64,000 nucleotides of DNA from Bartonella koehlerae C-29. GTDB taxonomy: Bacteria; Pseudomonadota; Alphaproteobacteria; Rhizobiales; Rhizobiaceae. Positions 29,036-35,458 of this stretch are shown here, piece by piece. The DNA lies in assembly GCF_000706625.1 (NCBI RefSeq), contig NZ_KL407334.1, positions 602,024-666,023 on the forward strand, written 5' to 3'. Position 1 is the first letter of the stretch. Each line of letters begins with the position of its first letter. The notes under the pieces are model-generated. The model searched no databases. It had not been told where the DNA came from and saw nothing but the letters and a program-made list of their open reading frames with translations. Made by a program: the position numbers and the translations under genes.

Positions 29036-30424
29036 ATGTTGAATAAAGTGCTAACACATCTTGATGAGAATATAGAAAAGAGCCTTGAACGCCTTTTTTC
29101 TCTTTTACGTTTTCAATCAATTTCTACGGACTCTACTTATAAGGATGAGTGTTGTAAAGCTGCTGATTGGTTAGTGGAGGATTTGAAAAGCATAGGCTTT
29201 GAGGCTTCAAGGCGCGATACATCGGGGCATCCAATAGTTGTTGGTCATCATCCAGGACCTTCAGATGATTGTTTGCATGTATTGTTTTACGGACATTATG
29301 ATGTTCAACCTGTTGATCCGTTGAGTTTATGGGAAGATGATCCATTTACACCTTCTTTGAAAGAGAGAGAGGGAGATGAAGTTATTTGTGCACGTGGAGC
29401 TTCAGATGACAAAGGTCAGTTGATGACGTTTATTGAAGCGTGTCGTGCATTTAAGAAAGAGATAGGGCAACTTCCTGTTAAAGTTACTGTTTTATGTGAA
29501 GGTGAAGAAGAAATCGGGTCTCCTTCTCTTGTTCCTTTTTTGAAAGCGAATAAGGATGAACTCAAGGCTGACTGCGCATTGGTTTGTGATACGTCGATGT
29601 GGGATGTCGATACGCCTTCTATTTCTGTTGCTCTTCGGGGGCTTCTGGGAGAAGAGGTTATCATCACAGCAGCTAATCGTGATTTGCACTCTGGTTATTT
29701 TGGGGGTGCAGCCGCCAATCCCATTCGTATTTTAACTAAAGTTTTGGCAGGACTTCATGACGAAAATAATAGGGTAACACTTCCTGGTTTTTATGATGGA
29801 GTAGAAGAAACACCTCTACATATTTTGCAATCATGGAATGCGTTGAATTGCACTGCTGAAAATTTTCTTGGCCCTATAGGGCTTTCGCTTCCTGCTGGTG
29901 AAAAAGGACGGAGCATTTTAGAACTCGTGTGGGCGCGTCCTACAGCAGAAATTAATGGTATTAGTGGTGGTTATGAGGGAGAAGGAATAAAAACGGTTAT
30001 TGCTTCTCAAGCGAGTGCAAAAGTATCATTTCGTTTAGTACATAAGCAAGATCCAGAGAAAATACGTCAAGCCTTTCGTGATTATGTGCGCAGTCTTATT
30101 CCTGCTGACTGTACTGTTGTATTTAAAGGGCATGGTGCTTCTCCAGCAATTCAGCTTCCCTATGATTCCCCTTTTGTTGGGGCAGCGAAAGATGCTTTAT
30201 CGCAAGAGTGGCGCAACCCGGCTTTATTGACAGTCATGGGTGGTTCGATTCCAATTGTTGCAGATTTTCAGTCAATTCTTGATATGGAAACTGTTTTGGT
30301 TGGGTTTGCATTGGCTGATGATCGTATTCATTCACCTAATGAAAAATATAATCTAAAATCGTTTCATAAAGGACAGCGGTCTTGGGCACGTATTCTTGCC
30401 ACTTTAGCAAAGACAGGAGGGTAG
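29036..30424 (+). CDS. M20 family metallopeptidase (dipeptidase/ArgE-DapE superfamily)
   Basis: A 462-residue cytosolic zinc peptidase. Metal-site motifs are visible in order: VLFYGHYDVQPVDP (His and Asp), CARGASDDKGQLMTF, CEGEEEIGSPS (catalytic and metal Glu) and VCDTSMWD, with the C-terminal metal histidine in DDRIHSPNEKYN. The M20 dimerisation domain is inserted around residues 210-330. The ATG at 29036 with GAAAG 7 bp upstream is preferred; the open frame extends 24 codons further upstream from a less plausible start. It ends immediately before rnd, whose ribosome-binding site (AGGAGGG) overlaps its last codons, so the two are co-transcribed. Substrate is unknown. Confidence 0.9.
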   Translation: MLNKVLTHLDENIEKSLERLFSLLRFQSISTDSTYKDECCKAADWLVEDLKSIGFEASRRDTSGHPIVVGHHPGPSDDCLHVLFYGHYDVQPVDPLSLWEDDPFTPSLKEREGDEVICARGASDDKGQLMTFIEACRAFKKEIGQLPVKVTVLCEGEEEIGSPSLVPFLKANKDELKADCALVCDTSMWDVDTPSISVALRGLLGEEVIITAANRDLHSGYFGGAAANPIRILTKVLAGLHDENNRVTLPGFYDGVEETPLHILQSWNALNCTAENFLGPIGLSLPAGEKGRSILELVWARPTAEINGISGGYEGEGIKTVIASQASAKVSFRLVHKQDPEKIRQAFRDYVRSLIPADCTVVFKGHGASPAIQLPYDSPFVGAAKDALSQEWRNPALLTVMGGSIPIVADFQSILDMETVLVGFALADDRIHSPNEKYNLKSFHKGQRSWARILATLAKTGG

Positions 30425-31045
30425 ATGACTGAAATCCGTGTTCATCAAGGTGATTTACCAAACTTGAATAATTATAAAATTAATGCTGTTGCAGTTGATA
30501 CTGAAACTTTGGGATTACAACCCCACCGTGATCGTTTATGTGTTGTTCAACTTTCTTCTGGAGATGGTACTGCTGATGTTATACAGATTGCTAAAGGACA
30601 GAAGAGTGCTCCCAATTTGGTCAAATTGCTTTCAGATAGGGCTATCACTAAAATATTCCATTTTGGGCGTTTTGATCTTGCTATTTTAGCACATACATTT
30701 GGTGTTATGCCAGATGTTGTTTTTTGTACAAAGATTGCCTCAAAACTCACGCGTACTTACACGGATCGTCATGGATTGAAGGAGATTTGTGGTGAATTGC
30801 TGAATGTGAATATTTCTAAACAGCAACAGTCTTCGGATTGGGCCGCAGAAACTTTGTCGCGTGCGCAAATTGAGTATGCCGCATCAGATGTTTTATATTT
30901 GCATCGTTTAAAAGATGTATTTGAAGAACGCTTAAAGCGTGAAGAGCGGGAAAGTGTTGCGAAGGCATGTTTTCAATTTTTGCCGATGAGAGCAAAGCTT
31001 GATCTTTTAGGGTGGTCGGAGGTTGATGTTTTTGCGCATAGCTGA
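30425..31045 (+). CDS. rnd: Ribonuclease D (short form, exonuclease domain only)
   Basis: A 206-residue DEDDy 3'-5' exonuclease. Exo I is AVDTETLGLQPHRDRLCVVQLS, Exo II is IFHFGRFDLAILAHTF, and Exo III is YAASDVLYLHRL (Tyr and Asp). E. coli RNase D is about 375 residues with two HRDC domains; this protein has none, as is usual for the short alphaproteobacterial form. It should trim 3' ends of tRNA and other stable RNAs. The ATG directly follows the TAG of the M20 peptidase gene with a strong AGGAGGG. Confidence 0.92.
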   Translation: MTEIRVHQGDLPNLNNYKINAVAVDTETLGLQPHRDRLCVVQLSSGDGTADVIQIAKGQKSAPNLVKLLSDRAITKIFHFGRFDLAILAHTFGVMPDVVFCTKIASKLTRTYTDRHGLKEICGELLNVNISKQQQSSDWAAETLSRAQIEYAASDVLYLHRLKDVFEERLKREERESVAKACFQFLPMRAKLDLLGWSEVDVFAHS

Positions 31046-31524
31046 GTTTAGAAACTTGTTTTTTAAACTTGGAGTAGAGTGTTCTAAAAAACAAAATGCC
31101 TATAAATAGATGGACATTTGCATTTTTTTGTTTTCTCATCTGTTTTGGTTACTGCTTTTATGATTCTATCCTTATGAAGGGAGTGCTCTCTCATGATTAC
31201 ACAATAAAAACGCGTTTATGAATATGTGCTTTAGTGCATTTTTAGCAGTTTTTATTTTTTTTTAGATTAAACAAAAAGGAATAGGCAGTTTTAGAGGGGA
31301 CAGAAAATGTCAGTAGTGATGTGCACAGGTTTTCTATACTAGTAATACTTCCGAAATTGTATTTTGCATACGGAGAAAATGTTTTTGCGCGAAAATATAT
31401 TGCTAAACACCCGTTTAGTATTTTACATTTCATAACGCATTGTTTTCTTATTGGTGAAAAAAGCAGTAATTTCTAGTTGAAATAGCTTAAAATTTTCTAT
31501 TGATTTTAAAGTCAAAGTGCTAAA
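31046..31524. other. Spacer between rnd and the hbp region
   Basis: About 480 bp of AT-rich sequence. A minus-strand open frame here has no family-like features and no ribosome-binding site. I see no recognisable hbp coding remnant in this part. The right end leads into an hbp-type terminator hairpin. Confidence 0.45.
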
Positions 31525-31556
31525 AGGCTCTGTTTTGGAGAGTCCTCCATTTTTTC
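31525..31556 (+). terminator. Hbp-type terminator hairpin, imperfect
   Basis: AGGCTCT (31525-31531) pairs with AGAG-T-CCT (31539-31546) with one bulged T, followed by CCATTTTTT. Its GGCTCTG left arm resembles the terminators lying between the downstream hbp genes, suggesting an hbp unit once ended here. Confidence 0.55.
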
Positions 31557-31591
31557 CTATGGAAATTTGGAGCAGGAGCACTAGTTAAAAT

Positions 31592-31612
31592 CCATTATGG
31601 ATATTATAATGG
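31592..31612. promoter_or_regulatory. Perfect 7-bp inverted repeat just upstream of the small secreted gene
   Basis: CCATTAT (31592-31598) and ATAATGG (31606-31612) are exact reverse complements separated by 7 bp. The right arm ends 10 bp before the ATG at 31623 and overlaps the likely ribosome-binding region (GGAGAT). It could be an operator or an mRNA hairpin controlling translation; neither is proven. Confidence 0.35.
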
Positions 31613-31622
31613 AGATATAATT

Positions 31623-31940
31623 ATGAATATGAAATATTTCATTACGGCTTCTGCCACTTTTGTTTCGATCTCTTTAGCACAGGCAGCTACAGCTAGTCTT
31701 GTGGCTACTCAGAGGCTGGTAGAGGGAGTTTCTTCTTCTCGAATTTTTTTTTCTGATGCACACAAAAACAAATCTTTGGGTGAAGTTTTACGAATAGAAT
31801 TTTCTTGTCTTGGTAATAACCAAGGGAAAGCAGTTGAGTTGATAACTGTAGCATCGTCTTTGGTTAAAGGAAAAGGTTTAAAATCTGAGAGAAGACGAGG
31901 AGGACGTCCTAGATTTTCGCGAGGTCCGATGAGTTTTTAG
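31623..31940 (+). CDS. Small secreted protein with an Hbp-like leader and Arg/Gly-rich tail
   Basis: A 105-residue protein. The N-terminus MNMKYFITASATFVSISLAQA is a signal peptide very like those of the adjacent Hbp proteins (compare MNMKWLITVSAFAFVSAAQA of hbpC). The mature part, however, has no WTGFYIGGQ barrel start. It has one Cys (EFSCLGNN) and ends in a basic tail (KSERRRGGRPRFSRGPMSF). It lies in the position of an hbp unit, with an hbp-type hairpin upstream. It may be a truncated, diverged hbp paralogue or an unrelated small exported basic protein that acquired the leader. A purine-rich GGAGATATAATT precedes the ATG, so it is probably expressed. Confidence 0.6.
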   Translation: MNMKYFITASATFVSISLAQAATASLVATQRLVEGVSSSRIFFSDAHKNKSLGEVLRIEFSCLGNNQGKAVELITVASSLVKGKGLKSERRRGGRPRFSRGPMSF

Positions 31941-32890
31941 TAAGCGAAGCGTTGATATCAGAAGGCATGGTTTTATTTTTTCTAAATGGTGACGTTTAAA
32001 GAAAGTGGGTGTTTTTGCTGATTTAAAAGTTAGTTTGTTGCACTACTCATTTGTGGTGTAGATTTTAGGATGGGTGAATATACCGTTCATGTAATGCATA
32101 TATCCCGATCTCGGTAAAGTGCTAAGGGAGAGTTATAGTGGTACACATTTACAAGCTGTCTGCTTTTTGAGGTCAAAACTGTGGTGGTGGGTTTGTTGTG
32201 TTGATTTAAGAGACAGAAGTTCTTTTTAGCAGTGTATTATATTGATCACAGAAATTTGAAGGGAAACCTGTTTTTTCATAAGTCAGTGCAAGGTATTTTT
32301 CGGGGAGATTGGTGATTCTTTGAGAGAGGTGAGGCGTGGTATATTGGGTCTGCATTTTCTAGTGAAGTGACAGCTTATGTGCCTCATTTTTTCTATTCAG
32401 AGGGTGCATGCAGTTTAGAGATTCTGAGGTGTTTTAAAAGTTAGTCTAAAGAGCACAAATAAATGGCAACCTTATATGATATTGCGTAATCGTTCTGAAA
32501 AAGATTCTTTAGAGAAGTGTAAGCAGCAAAAAAATAATAAGTGCGTAAAGAACTTCATTTTGAAGGAGAATGGGTGGAATCAGGAAGGGAGGGCTGTGCA
32601 GTTTATTTGGTGTTTTGTATCGTTCGTGGTGTTATTTAGGCATGAACGGAGCCTTTAAATGAAGGCTTTGTGTATGTACGGGAGGTTGAGAGTATGTATT
32701 TTACATTCGTGAGGGAACTTGTTCAACAAAAGAATATTATTGTTCAAATTTTGTAAGGATTCATAAAAAACAGCATGAAATTTGAGAAGGGGATTAATAA
32801 TTTTGCTTTGCTATAACTTACAGGTCCTTATTTATTGCAGATTAAACGATTTCTAAGAGAAGAGGGCATTGATGGTTTTCTTTTTTATGG
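31941..32890. other. Degraded region upstream of hbpC
   Basis: About 950 bp with no intact gene. Short stretches look coding-like but are in different frames and broken by stops, for example YVPHFFYSEGACSLEI near 32370-32430, LKENGWNQEGRAVQF near 32560 and REGTCSTKEYYCSNF near 32710-32760. They may be a single decayed plus-strand gene, but I cannot name a family. Confidence 0.4.
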
Positions 32891-32910
32891 GTGTATCATT
32901 TTTACTACAG
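32891..32910 (+). promoter_or_regulatory. H-box-like regulatory element upstream of hbpC
   Basis: The sequence GTGTATCATTTTTACTACAG matches 16 of 20 bases of the palindrome found upstream of hbpA and hbpB, and lies 65 bp before the hbpC start. Bartonella hbp genes are known to share an upstream H-box linked to iron/haem regulation by Irr; I equate the two by position and repetition, not by a memorised sequence. Confidence 0.6.
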
Positions 32911-32975
32911 ATATTTATAGTTGTGGCTCTATATGAAATCGCGTGTTCAAATATTCAGCTATTGGAGAGAAAATT

Positions 32976-33803
32976 ATGAATATGAAATGGTTAATAACGG
33001 TTTCTGCATTCGCTTTTGTTTCAGCAGCGCAGGCAGCAGATATTTTCGTTCCCCCCAGCCATACACCCGTTGCACCAGTTATTGTTGCTCCAACTTTTTC
33101 TTGGACAGGTTTTTATATTGGTGGTCAGATTGGTGGTTTTTCGAGCAAAACAAAGATGGATATCCTGAGTAACGGAAAAACTTTTCCTATCAGTGATGAT
33201 TTTTTGCCTAAACTATCCGGTTTCATGGGTGGTCTTTATGGAGGTTCTAATATCGATCTCGGCAATGGCTTGATTTTAGGTGTTGATACAGATATCATTT
33301 GGACTGATAAAAATGATACAAAGACAATACCAGCGTACGGAATTAGTAATAATCAAGTGGATTATGTGAATAAGATGCTGAAAGATGCTGGTATTAATAT
33401 TGGTAATAATAGACTCGAAGCTGGTGATAAACGAGCGCATAGTTTCACTTTTAAAGAGAAATGGGCTGGCGCTACGCGTGTACGGATTGGTTTTGCTGCT
33501 GAACGTATTATGCCTTATGTTGCTGGTGGTATTGCTTATACACAACTTCAAGATATTGTGTCGATATCAATAACAAAAAACAATACAGGGAAAGTGATAG
33601 CTTCTGGTAACCTATCTGATGAAACAAAGACGCTTGTTGGTTACACTCTTGGTGCTGGTGTTGATGTAGCAATGACCAATAATGTTATCGTTCGTGCGGA
33701 ATACCGTTACTCGGATTTTGGTAAAAAGAAATTCTCAAACGATAAATATGAAACTTCCTACAAAACCAATGACTTCCGTGTTGGTGTCGCTTACAAATTT
33801 TAG
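32976..33803 (+). CDS. hbpC: Hemin-binding outer-membrane protein, Hbp family (probably HbpC)
   Basis: A 275-residue outer-membrane beta-barrel of the Hbp/Pap31 family. The signal peptide ends AAQA (about residue 19), and the mature protein opens with the first barrel strand PTFSWTGFYIGGQIGG. The variable loop (about residues 110-155) is followed by the conserved KEKWAGATRVRIGFAAERIMPYVAGGIAYTQ and the C-terminal EYRYSDFGKKKF...TNDFRVGVAYKF, ending in Phe as expected for barrel insertion. The family binds haemin at the bacterial surface. The ATG at 32976 with GGAGAGA upstream is used. The C name rests on the known hbpC-hbpA-hbpB order and is an inference; family membership is firm. Confidence 0.9.
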   Translation: MNMKWLITVSAFAFVSAAQAADIFVPPSHTPVAPVIVAPTFSWTGFYIGGQIGGFSSKTKMDILSNGKTFPISDDFLPKLSGFMGGLYGGSNIDLGNGLILGVDTDIIWTDKNDTKTIPAYGISNNQVDYVNKMLKDAGINIGNNRLEAGDKRAHSFTFKEKWAGATRVRIGFAAERIMPYVAGGIAYTQLQDIVSISITKNNTGKVIASGNLSDETKTLVGYTLGAGVDVAMTNNVIVRAEYRYSDFGKKKFSNDKYETSYKTNDFRVGVAYKF

Positions 33804-34025
33804 TATATCGTAAGTTAAATTACTAAAAGGTTTTTAAGAATAGCATATTTGGTTTTTTTGTGGCACTATTATCACAGTTCTCCTATTATTATGCATACGG
33901 AATATCGTTAAGCGTTGGTTTTTTTTAAGAAAAATTTGTAAAAGATAAACAGTAATTTAATTGTAATATCAATGATTTACGCATGTGTATAACTTGCAAT
34001 TTTTCATATAAAACGAAATTACTCA

Positions 34026-34057
34026 GAGGCTCCGTCTGTAACGGGGCTTCTATTTTT
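34026..34057 (+). terminator. Terminator of the hbpC unit
   Basis: GAGGCTCCGT (34026-34035) pairs with ACGGGGCTTC (34041-34050) over 10 pairs, two of them G-T wobbles, and is followed by TATTTTT. It lies about 220 bp after the hbpC stop and immediately before the hbpA promoter element. Confidence 0.75.
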
Positions 34058-34061
34058 ATGA

Positions 34062-34081
34062 CTGTGGTATTTTTACTACAG
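34062..34081 (+). promoter_or_regulatory. H-box-like palindrome upstream of hbpA
   Basis: CTGTGGTATTTTTACTACAG is an imperfect palindrome: CTGTGGTA and TACTACAG match as reverse complements at 7 of 8 bases around TTTT. The identical 20 bases occur upstream of hbpB. It lies 55 bp before the hbpA ATG. A dimeric repressor site (Irr-type, haem/iron control) is the likely role, by inference. Confidence 0.65.
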
Positions 34082-34136
34082 ATTTTCTTTGCGTAAGTGT
34101 TTAATATTGTACCATAAATAAATAGGAGCAAAATTT

Positions 34137-34976
34137 ATGAATATAAAATCTTTAATGACGACTTCTGTTATCGCTTTGCTTTCAGCTTCTGCGGTACAGG
34201 CTGCTGATGTTATCGTTCCTCATGAAATAGCACCTGCAGTTATTACTGCCCCTACTTTTTCTTGGACAGGTTTTTATATTGGTGGTCAAGTTGGAAATTT
34301 TTCGAGTAAGGTTGAGGTAACTGATCCGAATACAAAAAACAAACTTTTCAGTAAAGATGATGCACCTAAGCCTTCAGGTTTTATGGGTGGCGTTTATGCA
34401 GGTTCCAACATAGATCTTGGAAATAATGTAATTCTAGGAGTTGAAACTGATGCGGTTTGGGCTGACCGAGAAGACTCAAAAACCCTTTCTTCTAAAGCTA
34501 TTGAGGAAACTAAACTTGGAGAATTTAAGGCTTCTCTTACAAAAGCTAATGCTGTTGTTGCTACAGGGAAAAAAATTGATGATATCAAAAAAGAGGATAA
34601 GCATACAGATAGTTTAGTTTTAAAAGAAAAATGGTCTGGTGCTACTCGCGTACGTATTGGTTTTGCAGCCGCTGATCGCATTATGCCTTATGTTTCTGGT
34701 GGTGTTTCTTATGTGCAGGTACAAGCTGTCAGTTCTACTAAGGTAACGCAAGCAGCAGATGGTGCAGAAATCGTTTCTGCTAAATTTTTTGATAAAACAA
34801 AGACATTAGTTGGTTTTACTCTTGGCGGTGGTGTTGATTTTGCTATGACTGATAATGTTTTATTGCGTGCGGAATATCGTTACTCAGATTTCGGTAAAAA
34901 GAAATTCGAGAAGGATGGAAGTGAGCTTAGCTATAAGACCAATGATTTCCGTGTTGGTGTAGCTTATAAATTCTAA
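34137..34976 (+). CDS. hbpA: Hemin-binding outer-membrane protein HbpA (Pap31)
   Basis: A 279-residue Hbp family barrel. The N-terminus MNIKSLMTTSVIALLSASAV and the mature start ADVIVPHEIAPAVITAPTFSWTGFYIGGQVGNFSSKVEVT resemble what I recall of Bartonella Pap31. The variable loop at about residues 115-160 is Lys/Glu-rich (KASLTKANAVVATGKKIDD). The conserved half LKEKWSGATRVRIGFAAADRIMPYVSGG and ending EYRYSDFGKKKF...FRVGVAYKF follow. It binds haemin and is a surface antigen in related species. Start ATG 34137 has AGGAG 7 bp upstream. Own palindromic promoter element and own terminator, so probably monocistronic and haem/iron regulated. Confidence 0.92.
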   Translation: MNIKSLMTTSVIALLSASAVQAADVIVPHEIAPAVITAPTFSWTGFYIGGQVGNFSSKVEVTDPNTKNKLFSKDDAPKPSGFMGGVYAGSNIDLGNNVILGVETDAVWADREDSKTLSSKAIEETKLGEFKASLTKANAVVATGKKIDDIKKEDKHTDSLVLKEKWSGATRVRIGFAAADRIMPYVSGGVSYVQVQAVSSTKVTQAADGAEIVSAKFFDKTKTLVGFTLGGGVDFAMTDNVLLRAEYRYSDFGKKKFEKDGSELSYKTNDFRVGVAYKF

Positions 34977-35010
34977 TTGATTATGAATTAAAGCATATCT
35001 AAATTATAAA

Positions 35011-35042
35011 GAGGCTCAGTTTTTGACTGAGCCTCTATTTTT
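35011..35042 (+). terminator. Terminator of hbpA
   Basis: A perfect 10-bp stem, GAGGCTCAGT (35011-35020) with ACTGAGCCTC (35026-35035), loop TTTTG, followed by TATTTTT. It lies 34 bp after the hbpA stop. The arms are of the same GAGGCTC type as the other hbp terminators. Confidence 0.9.
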
Positions 35043-35046
35043 ATAA

Positions 35047-35066
35047 CTGTATTACTTTTACGACAT
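35047..35066 (+). promoter_or_regulatory. Decayed H-box-like element of the lost hbp copy
   Basis: CTGTATTACTTTTACGACAT matches 15 of 20 bases of the hbpA/hbpB palindrome and sits in the same place, directly after an hbp terminator. No intact gene follows for 390 bp, only the hbp remnant, so it is taken as the relic promoter element of that copy. Confidence 0.5.
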
Positions 35067-35233
35067 ATTTTTTAAAAAAAATGTTACATGGATAGCATTG
35101 GCTTTATAACTACTTGTTATGAAGCCTTATGTTACTAATGATATTACCTGTACGTAGTTGTAAGTTGTCCATTTGATTTCAGTAGAAAATAAATCTATAG
35201 CAATTGTACATATTGTCTTATTTTATTAAGAGA

Positions 35234-35344
35234 AAGAAGATAGTTGGCTATATCCTTGATGAAGGAGTTGGCCTTGCAATAATTGATAATATGATTTTGC
35301 CTGTTGGTTTCGCTTACGAGTTTTTATTGAGTGGAAAACCATAA
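35234..35344 (+). pseudogene. Remnant of a deleted hbp gene
   Basis: The frame from 35234 reads KKIVGYILDEGVGLAIIDN, then MILPVGFAYEF, to a TAA at 35342. The first part aligns with KTLVGYTLGAGVDVAMTNNVIV of hbpC and the end with RVGVAYKF. The EYRYSDFGKKKF segment between them is missing. So this is the last part of an Hbp gene with an internal deletion and the whole 5' part lost. It is bracketed by a decayed palindromic element (35047) and a decayed terminator (35345-35377), the same unit structure as its neighbours. Confidence 0.75.
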
Positions 35345-35377
35345 GAAGCTCTGTCTTTAACGAACCCTCTATTTTTT
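35345..35377 (+). terminator. Decayed terminator of the hbp remnant
   Basis: GAAGCTCTGT (35345-35354) and ACGAACCCTC (35360-35369) still pair at 7 of 10 positions, and a T-run follows. The same placement and sequence type as intact hbp terminators indicate a relic; termination efficiency is probably poor. Confidence 0.5.
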
Positions 35378-35382
35378 TGTGA

Positions 35383-35402
35383 CTGTGGTATTTTTACTAC
35401 AG
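35383..35402 (+). promoter_or_regulatory. H-box-like palindrome upstream of hbpB
   Basis: CTGTGGTATTTTTACTACAG, identical over all 20 bases to the element before hbpA, 56 bp before the hbpB ATG. The spacing to the start is almost the same as for hbpA (55 bp), supporting a shared promoter/operator function. Confidence 0.65.
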
Positions 35403-35458
35403 ATATTTTAAAGTGATCTCTCTATATATATATCGTTTTGGATATTTGGAGATATTTT

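Noticed and set aside
31242..31433. 63-codon minus-strand frame between rnd and the small secreted gene
   Set aside because: Composition looks random and no start signal or conservation pattern is visible.
32476..32658. 60-codon plus-strand frame
   Set aside because: Kept only as part of a decayed region; on its own it has no start signal and no recognisable family.
31941..32890. Degraded DUF1561 (virulence-modifying) or autotransporter gene
   Set aside because: Cys-rich fragments brought these to mind, but no family motif could be matched, so no name was given.
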